Source: Circinella umbellata | Lineage: Eukaryota > Mucoromycota > Mucoromycetes > Mucorales > Lichtheimiaceae | Direction of reading: 5' to 3' | Length of the DNA stretch: 64,000 nucleotides | NCBI GenBank assembly: GCA_025093555.1 | Contig: JAIWNF010000053.1 | Location: forward strand, 124,001 to 188,000 | In this document: in pieces, positions 12,035 to 23,522 of the stretch | Numbering within the stretch: position 1 is the first letter of the stretch | Layout of the letters: every line of letters starts with the position of its first letter | The notes under the pieces: model-generated | Databases searched by the model: none | What the model saw: the letters and a program-made list of their open reading frames with translations, nothing else | Told to the model about the DNA's origin: nothing | Translations under genes and position numbers: made by a program

Positions 12035-13490
12035 TGATTTGCTAAAGCAAAAAAACACGTTCTCTGGATATGTACACACTTTAAAAATACCGAATCGAAA
12101 ACATACTGATAATATATGAATCTCTCAACATACTTATTGAACAAATAAAAAGTCTTTTTTTAAAAAGAAAAAAAAAGAAACAAGAAATGTTATACGTAGT
12201 TGTTATTGTTATTGTTTTTTTTTTGTCAAAAAAAAATTCCACAACTTGCAGCAAGAAAAAATAGCAGTGAAAAGTATTAGCGGTTCATCCGTCAAGCTCA
12301 ATACTGTTACAGAGTACTGGGAAAACGAAACACTATTTCGAATTCCATAATATCTTGAATATACGTACACTTTGGCACGTCTTACATACGTATCCGCTGT
12401 GTCCGAACTACTACTGTCAAATTCACAACAACATTAAAAGATGGATGGTGCTTGGTTCTTGTTTCCAAAACCAAGTATATCATCCATCTTGAAAATTAAC
12501 GGTTAGCACTCTTTTGAGAGAGTATACATGGAAGACGTTGTTACCTTTGAACTTGGTATAGTTGGTAGGTAGTTAGGATCATTTATTATATGAATTTGTA
12601 TGGATAGTTTAATAAGATGCATAATATAGTCAACCCCCGGTTTTTGCATACCTGAAATTTTCTGATTTTTTGTTTGCAGAACCGAAGACTTGCAACAAGC
12701 GAGACTTGAATGTTCTTGTTTATTGCGTGTCAGCTGTACGTCAAGGGATCTACTATGTATATTGAGATTCATAATTAGTTACTTGTTATAGTTGAGAGAT
12801 CAAAATCTTGATGGATCAGAAGCAGGCAGCCAACTAATACTTCAATGAATGTATCTGTTGGATTATTTCATGCTATTGAAATCCAATGAATCGAATCAGA
12901 AAAGGTTGTCACAATATAATGGCTGGAGAGAGACGGTACATGTACTTCCAGTCATAGCCTTAATAATTTAACTTGTAAAATTTAAAAACTACTGAAAAAA
13001 CGTTTGGGAAAAAAACATATATTTCAGCTCAAATAGTTGTTTTGTTGTATAAATCTAGAAAGAAAAAAGGAGGAGGGGTACGTTTGATAATTTTTTGGTC
13101 ATTGTTTTGTCATTTATAGATAGGTTGCTTTTGACACTATATTATCAGTTGATATTTTCTTCTTCAGATTTTCCCAAGTAATCACGGTGACTATCACCCC
13201 TCCCCCTTAAAGATTATATATGATATGTAAGGCATAGAAAAAAAAAGTCAACAAAAAAAAGTCAACAAAGAAAAGCTTTTATTAATTATTATTATTATTA
13301 CAGATATAATTTCGTTGTCTAAAAAAACGTTTTTCTAAGTAAACTATAGAAGTGAAAGTAGTGCATAGAAGTCGGGAAAAAATTATTACGTATATACCTA
13401 TACGTAGTAATACTATTTATGGTGCATATTATAGTATAATTAAATATTGAGGACTAGTATATTCTCTTTTTCTTTAGACAAGATTTGGCC
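11685..13490. other. Intergenic region with (AT)n tract and a hairpin
   Basis: The calmodulin promoter side is pyrimidine/purine-rich. An (AT)n microsatellite of about 35 bases lies at 11995-12031. An imperfect hairpin lies at 12438-12490. No gene is seen; an open frame of 89 codons on the minus strand at 12503-12772 has no recognisable features. Confidence 0.5.
11995..12031. repeat. (AT)n microsatellite
   Basis: An uninterrupted TA dinucleotide run upstream of calmodulin. Confidence 0.9.
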
Positions 13491-13500
13491 TATAAATAAA
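13491..13500 (+). promoter_or_regulatory. TATA-like element of the small secreted protein gene
   Basis: TATAAATAAA lies about 100 bases before the proposed ATG, in a sharper context than the surrounding AT-rich DNA. This is a position-based inference. Confidence 0.4.
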
Positions 13501-13597
13501 AGAACACACATCGTGCCAAAAAAAAATCATTCTCAACTTTTATCTTTTTGTTACTTTTTTTTTATACACATCAGTCTATTAACAAAATTCAAACACT

Positions 13598-14230
13598 ATG
13601 ATTATTACTTGTCACTCAAAATTCTTTTTACCCCTTACTATAATATTTTTTATTATGAGCATCATTTTGCCATATAAGGGTGTCTTATCATTTTGTGTTT
13701 ATAATAAAATGGAAGATGGTAGCACTATGTATGTTCATCAAGATTCTGGTCAAAGTTTTTTTGGAAAGGGAGGGTAAAGTTATCAACAATATATATTTTA
13801 CTTTACTGATGTAGCTTTTGTAGACATGATAATAACCGTAACAATAATAATAATTTTTGTGTATTATCAAATGATATTTAGGGCTACTTTTCATCACTCA
13901 AATATCCCAACCGGTAAATTTCAATGTTGTCCTGTCGAATCGCGTCAATGCAGTAGCAAATCAGATAAGAATCATATGGTTGGACTTACAGTAAGTTTTT
14001 AAATAAGTTGATTCATTTTTTTTATCTTTATATTATTATTATTAATAATTTCATATTTTCTTATTTATATCTCCTATATATTTAAGATATCGTATACAAG
14101 AGTAGGAGGGACCTCACATGGTGAAAGTTATTCTGTTCAATGTCCAGCCGGAGGTTATGCTGAAGCCCATAGATCATCTGATAAATTTGAAGTTAAAGTT
14201 TTTGATATGGATGGTAATCACATCCAGTAG
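13598..14230 (+). CDS. Small secreted cysteine-containing protein, function unknown
   Basis: Three exons (13598-13773, 13882-13990, 14087-14230) join in frame to 142 residues. The N-terminus has a long hydrophobic core (FFLPLTIIFFIMSIILPY) and looks like a signal peptide, with mature protein probably from about residue 31. The mature part is small and polar with a few Cys: FCVYNK, FQCCPVESRQC and YSVQCPAGGY. Both introns have GT-AG ends, and a TATA box sits at a suitable distance. I do not know a biochemical function. The Cys spacing and the FxVYNK...CCP...VQCPAGG outline resemble small secreted proteins I associate with Mucoromycota genomes, but that is recollection and not a search result. 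The upstream ATG was chosen because it is the one that adds the signal peptide in frame. Confidence 0.7.
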
Positions 14231-17200
14231 TAATAGTAAAAGAAAAATAGGAATACTTTAATTCCTTCAAGAAAACATAAAGTGCTTAATTTAATAATAT
14301 ATAATCAGAAGCTCACTATAGTATAATTATATAAAAAGAAATATCTTCACATAATAGCAACCATTTTATATATTTGTCAAATATTACAACAGAAATTATT
14401 AAGATACTAGAATCTATACTTCTTTATAATATTACATATATAAGCATTTTGTGTATGTACATGATCTATTATCTGAAGTACATTGGCCTTTCCTTTATTA
14501 GAATATTGATCTGATTTGGATAATAAATAAAGGTTATAATAACCATTGGTTGTTTTTTTTTGTTCAAGATGACTGTATTGAAAGTCGAATACTGTTTCCA
14601 TAACAACGATGACTAAAGTAGATGTTGGAGTGAGACAAAGCTCGTGTGTTTATTTATGTTAATATTTGTTGTCATGAATAAGTTCTTTATATTATATTTT
14701 TAAAACTGACAGTACACCAGCGCCTTTTTTTTTGGGGTGGGGGGTGGGGATTCATGCATGTAGATATTGCTTTTCCTTGTCTTTTCACTCCCTTTCTACC
14801 CCCCTCCCCCCTAGGTAGTTTTTTTTTGGCTTTAAGCAGAAAATATCCCATGTTTGAATAAACTTTTGAAGGTTATATTAGCTCAACTCTTAATTTCGAA
14901 ACCAAACACGTTTACCCTGCCCCCCCCCCAAAAAAAAAAACCTGTGATAAACACGTAAGTAAATATTTATCTTGTGGTTTAAAATAGCTGAATGGGTTCA
15001 TGTAAAAAAAAAGACTTGCAAGTTTTGATTGTCATGTCAGAATTCAAATCATTTAAATTATTGAAACGAGTGTCTATTAAACAAGATTATTTGTTAGGTA
15101 TACTATTAATTTGATTATTACGTTGAACAACTACTGACAGTACAAAAAAAAATAAGCAGAAGCAAACTTTGTTGTTGTGAATAGAGTTTATGTAACCCCC
15201 TCTTCCCCTGCCTCACAGATAAACAAAATTTTCAAATTATTTGAATGCAGGTTTTTCTTTGTTTCTTTGTAATCAAAGTAATATATTACAAACTCATAAC
15301 GGCTTATTCATTGTCGGTTTTTTTTACTATTAAAAGCAAGCACAGTAACAACCAAATGTCAAAGCCAATTGTTTCAATATATCTATATATAAAGAATTCT
15401 GACATTCTTGTTATCATATTATACATATCTACTATTTTTTTTTTTTTTGGTTTTAATCGTCATTCTTTTTGAAGTCTATACGCAGTAGTAAATAGGATAA
15501 CTCAAAACATTCTGTTTCTTATTCTATCTATTCTTGTTATTTTTCCTTCTAACTATGTTCATTCATACTGTATTTACAAACATATGGAGGATAATAACGA
15601 CGTGTTTGTGTATCAATTATGGGAATGACTATGGGCGCGCCAAAAATTTACAGTCAGACGAGGGGCGCGCCAATTTTGAACAGCATCTTAGTAACATGGC
15701 GCGCCCTTCGTCTACCCTTCATGTACCCTTTTTCTTCACTTATTCAAAATATTCACAATCTCAACAATACTTATTAACAATATATTTAACGTATTGTGCC
15801 AATTGAAGATAGAGTCTCTTTCTATTTCTACGCTATAAAATATACTCAAAAATACTGAAGCAAAAAGTTATAAAAGAATGCAATACGTATACTTCTGTAA
15901 CTATACAAAGAAGCTAAAAGCAAAGGAGCAAAGCAGTATGACATAGATCAAAAATGGCACTAATTGTAGGCATATAACTATAATACGTACTATGTAATGC
16001 TTGTGCTATAAATAAACGAAGTTACAAGAAAAGGACATATGAATTATAATATAGAATGGGTGGGCTATAGGAGCAACTCAAAAAAAGATCACGTATCAAC
16101 ATTTATTACGTAGGATAAAGGAATAATCTGTGTAATATAAATTACCAAGTAAGAGAGTACCATGTAAATAGAGAAGAAGAAAGAAATTGGGTCATACGTA
16201 GTATAACGAAAAAAAAAGATGACATAAATATAATAATACAGAACGATAAAAAATCAAATCAATCATATTTGATATGAATAACAATAGCTTCTAAAAATCT
16301 CTCTTAAAGGCATAATTTTCGTCTTGTGGCTGATCGTAAACTCTAGAGTCAAGATTTTGATTCTTAAACAAGAATTCTATTGCATCCTCAAATGAAATAT
16401 AGAGCGTTACGTATTTTAAAGACCATTGTATTTTATTTAATATTTATTGCAAAAAATATTCTGAGTTTCACATTTATAAAAAAAGGCACGGCTAAAGTGA
16501 ATAAGGAAATGAAAACCAATATGTAAAAAGAGACTATGACGTTTTGGATTTAGCCAATCAATTTTGACTATGACATGTTGCTGAGACTTAAACAGATAGC
16601 ATAAAGCATAAGAGAAAAAAAAGTTGAGAAGTATGTACATTATTCGCGTCAATATGGAAAAAAAGTTATTGCTGTCTTGGACTGCATCAATAGTTTCACA
16701 ATGAAGTATAACTCTAATAATAAAAGATGTGGAAGAAAAAAACAGAAGGAAGAAACCCTAATGCCGGGAGAGAAACCAATGGAACAAAAGCATTTTCTAG
16801 TGGAGAGTTCATGATTGCGTGTGGAGATAAAAAAATTCTACTGTTGTCAGTGATTCCAAGAAAATTATTGTCGACAAACCGAACCATTAATAAGGAATCT
16901 ACCATTAGTCAAACCGCTGCCATTGAATGCATCGCTGCGGTATCGAGCTTATTCGAAGTGATAAGTATGTCTTCAAAAGTGTTAACTGTAGTTTTGCAAC
17001 ATAATTTAGTGTTGACAGATTCAAATTCTATTATAGCACTACAAATATTTACAGATAGCAGCAGCAATAATAATCTCCTTAAAGGCGTCTGTAAAAAGTA
17101 TTAAAATCATGTACTATTTGTGGCACCATTGAGTGTAAAGGGAACAACATGAAAACAAAATGTATGTTCTCGAACAACACCAATTGATTATTTCAACTGT

Positions 17201-17433
17201 TAAATACATATCCAGTACGTATGACAAATAGCTAACAATTATCATTATTTTCTTTCCATATATTAAATATAATAGTCATTTTACAATAGAATAATCTCCC
17301 TTTCGCTTCGCTACTGGGGCCATTTCCTAATTGGGAACAATTAATTTCATCTGCCTCATACATGCTATCCGGGCCTAAAAAAAGAAATCAGTTTAGAATA
17401 CACTTTCTCTACACCTTTTTTTTCTTTACAAAA
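14231..17433. other. Intergenic region without a supported gene
   Basis: Three kilobases of AT-rich DNA. Open frames at 15534-15806 (+) and 16727-17104 (+, 125 codons) show no motif I recognise; the second has near-random composition and I do not call it. The only sharp structure is the GGCGCGCC array at 15634-15713. C-run and A-run tracts occur near 14730-14940. Confidence 0.5.
15634..15713. repeat. Three GGCGCGCC palindromes, two in an inverted repeat
   Basis: GGCGCGCC occurs at 15634-15641, 15664-15671 and 15698-15705. The second and third lie in inverted arms: AGACGAGGGGCGCGCC at 15656-15671 against GGCGCGCCCTTCGTCT at 15698-15713, with one mismatch and a 26-base spacer. The first two are direct repeats, each followed by CCAA and an A/T run. 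Read on the minus strand they resemble the E2F consensus TTTGGCGCGCC. Confidence 0.8.
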
Positions 17434-18136
17434 ATGAATCCAAGACGCGATCTTACTGAACTCTTTCCCCTTGAAGTTGTAATCAACATATTTATGCAAC
17501 TCAATATCACTACTTTTGAAACCTTCTTATATTATTACTGGATTGGTCCTTCTTGGAGAAGAATCTTCATGCAACGTATTTTCCCTCAAATCTCTTATCA
17601 ACTTGCCCGAAATCCACCCTTCTCTACATTTATGTTAAACAAGCGCCAGGTGATGCGTCAACAAGTATTAAATGAAGTTTTTTCAGCACGAATACATAAT
17701 AAGCCAATATCGTTTTCATTTCCATTTTTATTCATGATGTATTATGCTGCAGATATTGAAATTGATGACGAAAGCTTAAAATATTACCATGGAGGTAAAC
17801 ATTTTTATAACATATTTGACAATGACACTTTTTACTTAGGGGAAAGCTGAAAGTATTAACAGATATGTAATATTTTCATATCGTTTTTTTTATATATTAG
17901 ATTTTTATTGCTCTTCAAAAAGTATCCCCGACGTAATACTCATTTGTGGCAGTAATTGCTTAAACACTTTGCGTATCCATCAAAAACTACCAAGAAAAAC
18001 AGTCAAAAGGACCTTACGTAACTTGCACAATAGTACAAAAATTCAAACAGTAGTGTTTCAGAGAGCTCTAGACTATGATAATATTCCAAACTTACATTAT
18101 ATCCATCCAACACTACATTACATAATTTCCACATAG
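17434..18136 (+). CDS. F-box-like protein, 198 residues
   Basis: Two exons (17434-17794 and 17901-18136) join in frame across a 106-base intron with GTAAAC...TTAG ends. The N-terminus reads LTELFPLEVVINIFMQL followed by an aromatic, basic stretch containing WIGPSWRRIF. This fits the F-box pattern of LPxEVxxxIF with a later W-R near position 45, although the middle diverges. The C-terminal exon has PDVILICGSNC and an LHYIHPTLHYII ending; no leucine-rich or WD repeats are visible. If it is an F-box protein it would recruit a substrate to an SCF ubiquitin ligase. An upstream in-frame ATG (17362) would add 24 residues, but the ATG at 17434 starts directly before the conserved segment and is preferred. 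Confidence 0.55.
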
Positions 18137-18471
18137 TCAACTTTCAAGGAACAGACCAAAAGAAGGAAAAACTTGCTCAATTTATAAAAGTCAACTTCCT
18201 CGCTATCCGCCAAATTCAAATCACTTAAAATTTGGTACGTATGTTTTTATTCTCGGCAATACCATTCTGATGACATCTTCGAACAGAAATATTGCACTCA
18301 TGTTAAATGTTAAAGAATTGGAAAAAAAAATTAAGTGTTTATAATATATGAACTATAGAGAGCCCAGATAATGATATAGATCAGGTACTGTATGTAGCTA
18401 TGTATATAAATAATGTTTTGATTTATTGTTGGTACGTAGAACATTAAATCCTATTTATATAAAACATAATG
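18137..18471. other. Intergenic region downstream of the F-box-like gene
   Basis: AT-rich, with no supported gene. Confidence 0.5.
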
Positions 18472-18690
18472 ACTTTAGCATCTCGTTTGAAACTTGGTTA
18501 TAGAAATGGACTCAGTGACGATAATGATATACTTCCTCTGCTTCTATTGTAAGAAATCCAATATTATTGCTACAATTCATCGTTTCTCATTTCTCATTAT
18601 TTTCTTATACTATTTTCTCTGATTGATACTACCATCTTTTTTTCCTTCTTGTGTTTTTTGGGGTAAACAAAGAGTGAATAATGAGCTCTA
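18472..18690 (+). CDS. Possible very short two-exon ORF (about 32 residues)
   Basis: A TATA-like TATTTATATAAAA is followed by an ATG opening MTLASRLKLGYRNGLSDDND and reaching a leucine run. GTAAGA then starts a plausible intron of about 120 bases, with an AG near 18672, after which the frame ends in VNNEL. Without splicing it stops after 27 codons. It is 200 bases upstream of the METTL4-like gene. I recognise no family, and it could be a leader ORF or chance. Confidence 0.2.
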
Positions 18691-18897
18691 GACAATTTTC
18701 TATTTAGTAAAATAAAAGCCACTTATAAAAGAAAAAAAAAGTTCAGTAAATCATAGTCGATACCATGTACCTGATGAACTCTAAATTCTTATTAGTGGTA
18801 ATGAATAAAAAAAACAATAAAGACAATCCTTTGGATAAACAAACAAAAGAAAAAAATTGGGAAGAAAATTTCTTTTCTTTCCTTTTTTTTTTTATGC

Positions 18898-20375
18898 ATG
18901 AGTCCTCCTGGCGAACTTATAACAGATCGTCTCACAGTTATTGATTGTGCAGAGGCATTTTCTCGAGGATTAAACACTAAATCCAATAATAACTATCAAA
19001 TACGAAATGGAGAATTCAACGTACGTCAGCCTTATTATACTGCGTCGTCATTAACAACAACAAAGAACCTTGCTGGACAAAAACGAAAGCGTGGTCATGA
19101 TAGTGAAGCACATACAGCCGAGTGGCACGAAACAAATGCAAGACCTTTTTTATCACCTATTTTGTCTGTAATGAAAGAATTAACTTTTGAAAATGAGGAT
19201 GAACAAAAAGAGGAAAAGAATTAAATAATGATAATGATAAAGATCCAGGGGATCCAATTAATTTTCCAAGCTTGATTGAACTGGCACAGGCGTCGCAACG
19301 ATTCTTTCACCAAGACGAACACGTTGAACTGGATTTAACTATGGAAGAAGAAAAAGAAACAACAACGATGGAAATTTTGGATGTGTTTCATAAAGTGATA
19401 AGGAATCCTTCTGTTGATTATTGTACAATGCTAAAGTTGGATAGTAATAATTATTTAATACCACCACGTTCTGAATTTCTTATGAGTGATTTAACAACTG
19501 GCATGACAGATCTTGTATCTTATGGTAATACATATATATATATATATATATACAGAGAGGGGGTGGTTTGGTATCGATAAAATCAGAACAAATAACTCAT
19601 AATATGTATATGTGGGTGTGGGTGTGTAATTCATGATCATTTTTTTTTTCATAAAGTGGAACAGGCAGGAAAACGTGATTTGATTGTAATGGATCCACCA
19701 TGGCCAAATAAAAGTGGTAAGCAAATTATGCAATTGGAGCAAGTGAAATAAACGAATCAATAAATATGGGCATATCATTAACCTCCTCCTTTTTTTTTGT
19801 TAGTACGACGATCATCCAAATATGAAACTCAAGACATCTACGATTTATTTCAAATACCTATTCCAGAGTTACTTGCTCCTCAAGGGATCGTTGCAGTATG
19901 GGTCACTAACAAACCCAAATTTCGTCGTTTTATTATTGACAAGCTATTCAAATCTTGGGGATTGCAAGAGATTGGTGTTTGGTATTGGCTCAAGGTGACC
20001 ACAAAAAAAGAACTTGTCATTCCATTCGAATCCCCCCATCGAAAACCATATGAACAATTAATTTATGGTATTCGAGTAACAGACATCAATAGCAACAACA
20101 AAAACAATGTTAAAGTATCATTGTTACCTCGACAACATGCTATTATTAGTGTACCTTGCCGACGACATTCAAGAAAGCCACCATTGGATACAATATTAAA
20201 ACCCTATTTGCCTGATGATCCAAAATGTTTAGAATTATTTGCTCGGTGTTTAACACCAGGTTGGACGAGCTGGGGAAACGAGTGTCTGAAATTTCAGCAT
20301 GATCGATTTTTTCGCACTATTACTCCTTCTTTTACTACCACCACTACTACTTTAATAAAAAATACACGACGGTGA
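18898..20375 (+). CDS. METTL4: MT-A70 family adenine N6-methyltransferase, METTL4-like (apparent frameshift)
   Basis: METTL4 proteins transfer methyl from SAM to N6 of adenine (m6Am in RNA; 6mA in DNA has been proposed). Coding blocks are 18898-19524, 19657-19716 and 19804-20375. The catalytic DPPW motif is in DLIVMDPPWPNKS, directly before an intron. Downstream the hallmark METTL4 blocks are clear: VTNKPKFRRF, WGLQEIGVWYWLKVT, SPHRKPYEQLIYG, ISVPCRRHSRKPPL, CLELFARCLTPGWTSWGNE and LKFQHDRFF. The tail after that is a Thr-rich extension. The first block is broken: the frame from the ATG ends at a TAA near 19222, while the frame leading into the catalytic domain is shifted by one base. The switch falls at an A-run (GAGGAAAAG, about 19211-19218). 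I found no convincing GT-AG pair that repairs it, so it is either a one-base sequence error or a real lesion. Confidence 0.85.
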
Positions 20376-20398
20376 TCATTGCCAAACCAATACCGACA

Positions 20399-23300
20399 AT
20401 GGCGGACATAAGCATTAGAAGCAATAGTCCATCATGGCGTGTACTTGGATCTATTGGTTTATTGACATTGATTGTATTAGGGCTTATTGTCGATTCTTTT
20501 CTTCATCATCAACGCGATGTTCAATCTTGTGCCATGTCATATTCGCGACCCTCTTATATACCTATTACACCTGGACCTAATTCCCGTCTTGCAAATAAAT
20601 ACTCACTTTATTTTTTTCGTGAAACTGTTTACGATAGACCAAATGAGGTACCATATATATGTATCAATAAAGCGAGGAAAAACATTATTATAAATTATAA
20701 TGGATATAATTGACGCATTATGTATTATATACACCACGAAAAACAAGTCGAGAAGTGTTCCTGCTTTATTTATTCCTGGTCATGCAGGCAGTTACAAACA
20801 AGTTAGATCGATTGCTGCTACATCCTCTTCTTATTATAAACAAAAACAATTAAATGGTGAAAAAATCGATTATTTTACGGGTAAATCATTTATATATTAT
20901 TAAATCCAGTTTTTCTTTGTCTTGCTTGATAATTATGCTTATATTTTTCCAATTTTTCAAAAAAAAGTCGACCTAAATGAAGAATTTTCAGCAATAAGTG
21001 GACAATTACTTTTCGATCAAGCAGAATACCTTAACGACGCTATTGAAAAGATATTATCTTTATATGACTCATCGAAAACTTCATCTGTACTTATTGTTGG
21101 CCATTCTATGGGTGGTATTGTTGCTCGATTGATGTTGACATTACCCAATTACCGACCTAATACGATTAATACAATTTTGACCGTTGCAACACCTCATACT
21201 ATACCGCCCATTGTATTAGGACCGAAAATGGCACGAGTATATGATCAAATTAGTTTTTCATCGACAGTTTTTAACAACAATAATAACAATATCACATTGA
21301 TATCACTTGCAGGTGGTACATCTGATAGTATTGTTAATTCTGATTCAGCTATATTACCCGTCGGTAAAGAAAGGTTGACGGCATTTTCAACAGCGATCCC
21401 AAAGGTATGGACATCATGTGATCATATGGCTATTTTGTGGTGTAATCAACTTGTTCGCGTGGTTGCAGCAGCTCTAGTAGACAGTGTACAACAACAGCCT
21501 CATGATCTCATTAAACCAATCCAAATATTCGAACGACACTTTATTCATCCATCTTTAAACTTTCCTCGTCTTCCAGGTAAAAAAAAAAAGATAGATGTAA
21601 AAGGAATAATTTTATCTAGGTGTAAATTTTGCTTTTCAAGAATATTTAAATATTTAATAACTTAGCTAACTAAATAAAACATAGTTGACAAACCCAAAGT
21701 GAAAAAAGCGACTAAAATGCTATTCAAGAATTTAGATATCACATCAGATACACCCCAACTGACCGTATTATCAATTCCTAAAGATCGGATTGGCAACACT
21801 TTAGTATTTGATTTAATTACCAATGATTCACAAGGATCTGTACGTGTCTTTCTATGCAAAGGTTCAAAATGTACCACGGATATTACTTCTATGATAAAAC
21901 TACTACCTTCTTCAACATCTGGGGATCGTCACGCTGCCTATCATGGAAAACCCCCATTTAGGGTTTTACACTTGGAACAACAATATATGAAAGATTATGA
22001 TCATGTGGGTGTATGGCAATATGGAAAAGACAATCCACAAACATTTATTGCGGCAAAAATAGAACAAGAAGCAACTACAAATATCATTGTCAATAAATCA
22101 AATTGGGATTTAGTCGCACACAATGGAGTTTCATTTAATATCACAGCTCCTCAACTTTATATGACTGTTCAATTTCCAAAAATTAGCAATCCACTATTGA
22201 CTTATAAGCTTACGTTAGAATGGATCAAGGATTCAAGCGATCATCAAGAAGAACAAGGATATGTGTTTGCACCGATAATACAGCAAAACATAGGCGGCGA
22301 AAGCAAGTATCATGTTGGATTGGATGAAGACAATGTTTCCATAGATATAAATTTTCATGCGTCAGGTGATGATTATGATACAAATTTTTTACAACTACAA
22401 TTCTGGAAAATACCTGGGAACGTTCATGGTAGGGCACATTTGCAGATTGACTGGTACGGCAGTTTGGGAAAAATTGTACTTCGTTATGGTCCATCTGTCG
22501 TTATGTTTTCGTTTATTACGGCCCTGGTTGTAGCAGCAAATGGTAATGTATTCGCAATATTTTTTTTGTGAGTTTTATTGATTTGGACTTGTGTTTGTGG
22601 ACGAGCAGAGTAACTGATCCTTTGAATTTTTCTTTAGAAAATATGGACTTTATATATCCACTTATTGGTCTTGTAACACTGACAAGTATATCTAGTTTGG
22701 TCTTTGGTGTTCCTCGTGGATTTACATTCTGGTGGCTACCAAGTGTGTTCCTTTGCCTTGGTGCTGGTGTATTATCTTTGATTTGGATTAGTGTCTATAG
22801 CTTGGCGTGCATTTTACGCATTTTTATTCCCAAACGACTAACATCTTACATGACAAGCATGACTGTAAAGAGATTGATTCTGGCTTGTTCATTGGCTTCC
22901 ATTCGTGTTATTCCTGTACCTGTCATTATCACCATCATTTATATTTATTGGCTTTTTATTGTAGCCGCAGGGTCCAATAATTGTACTATTAATCATAACA
23001 ATAAGGTAAAGTATTACCACACCATTATCACCATTGTATTTTTTATTTTTATAAACATATTATTACTTGCTAAAACTCTGCTGAATCAAAACCATATGAA
23101 TTTTAGATTATTCTCATGTTCTTTTCATCCCTTTTACCTTATGTTATTCCTGAAGTTGTCGTTTATATTCGGGATTTGATTATTGTCGGTTGGAAAATGC
23201 CTCTATTGTCTTTGGTATCTGTCCTAGATGATATTCCAATGCTTAGTATAGTTTTACTTTTGGTGACTTGGACTCATGATATGCTATCAAGGTAAGATAT

Positions 23301-23522
23301 GTCAATTTTATTTTATTTTCTATTACGAAAAAGAGATAGAATGTCAGAAACTTATCTCTATTTACATAATCCTCATATTGTCATTATACCAGTCGCCAAG
23401 TTAAATGTGTATTATACGTTGCTATTATTTACTATACTCTGTTTGGATACACACAACCTTATCCATTACATACACTCATTCAAAAATACATGGGTTGTAT
23501 ATATGGTAGTGATAATATATAA
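20399..23522 (+). CDS. BST1: GPI inositol-deacylase (PGAP1/Bst1)
   Basis: This ER-membrane lipase removes the acyl chain from inositol of GPI anchors, which allows ER exit of GPI proteins. Seven exons (20399-20647, 20748-20880, 20968-21576, 21685-22542, 22611-23005, 23107-23291, 23393-23522) join in frame to 852 residues. An N-terminal TM anchor ([20 protein letters not shown]) precedes the family-typical [13 protein letters not shown]. The alpha/beta-hydrolase core shows [28 protein letters not shown] and [19 protein letters not shown], with the nucleophile at about Ser174. The C-terminal half has several TM segments and ends in [20 protein letters not shown]. The exon 4/5 join is the least certain: a 68-base intron ending GCAGAG keeps the frame and is preferred over two introns of about 30 bases. 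The last exon was found by frame and family similarity. The start is 23 bases after the METTL4-like stop. Confidence 0.92.

Noticed and set aside
12503..12772. Minus-strand 89-codon ORF upstream of calmodulin
   Set aside because: No motif, no splice continuation and an AT-driven composition; not enough to call a gene.
16727..17104. Plus-strand 125-codon ORF and its minus-strand shadow
   Set aside because: Ser/Thr/Asn-rich with no recognisable domain; the opposite strand is also partly open. It could be repeat-derived, but I cannot support either strand.
19160..19275. An intron to explain the METTL4-like frame change
   Set aside because: The GT and AG sites I tried either meet a stop at once or need a weak GTGGTC donor; a one-base indel at the A-run is simpler.
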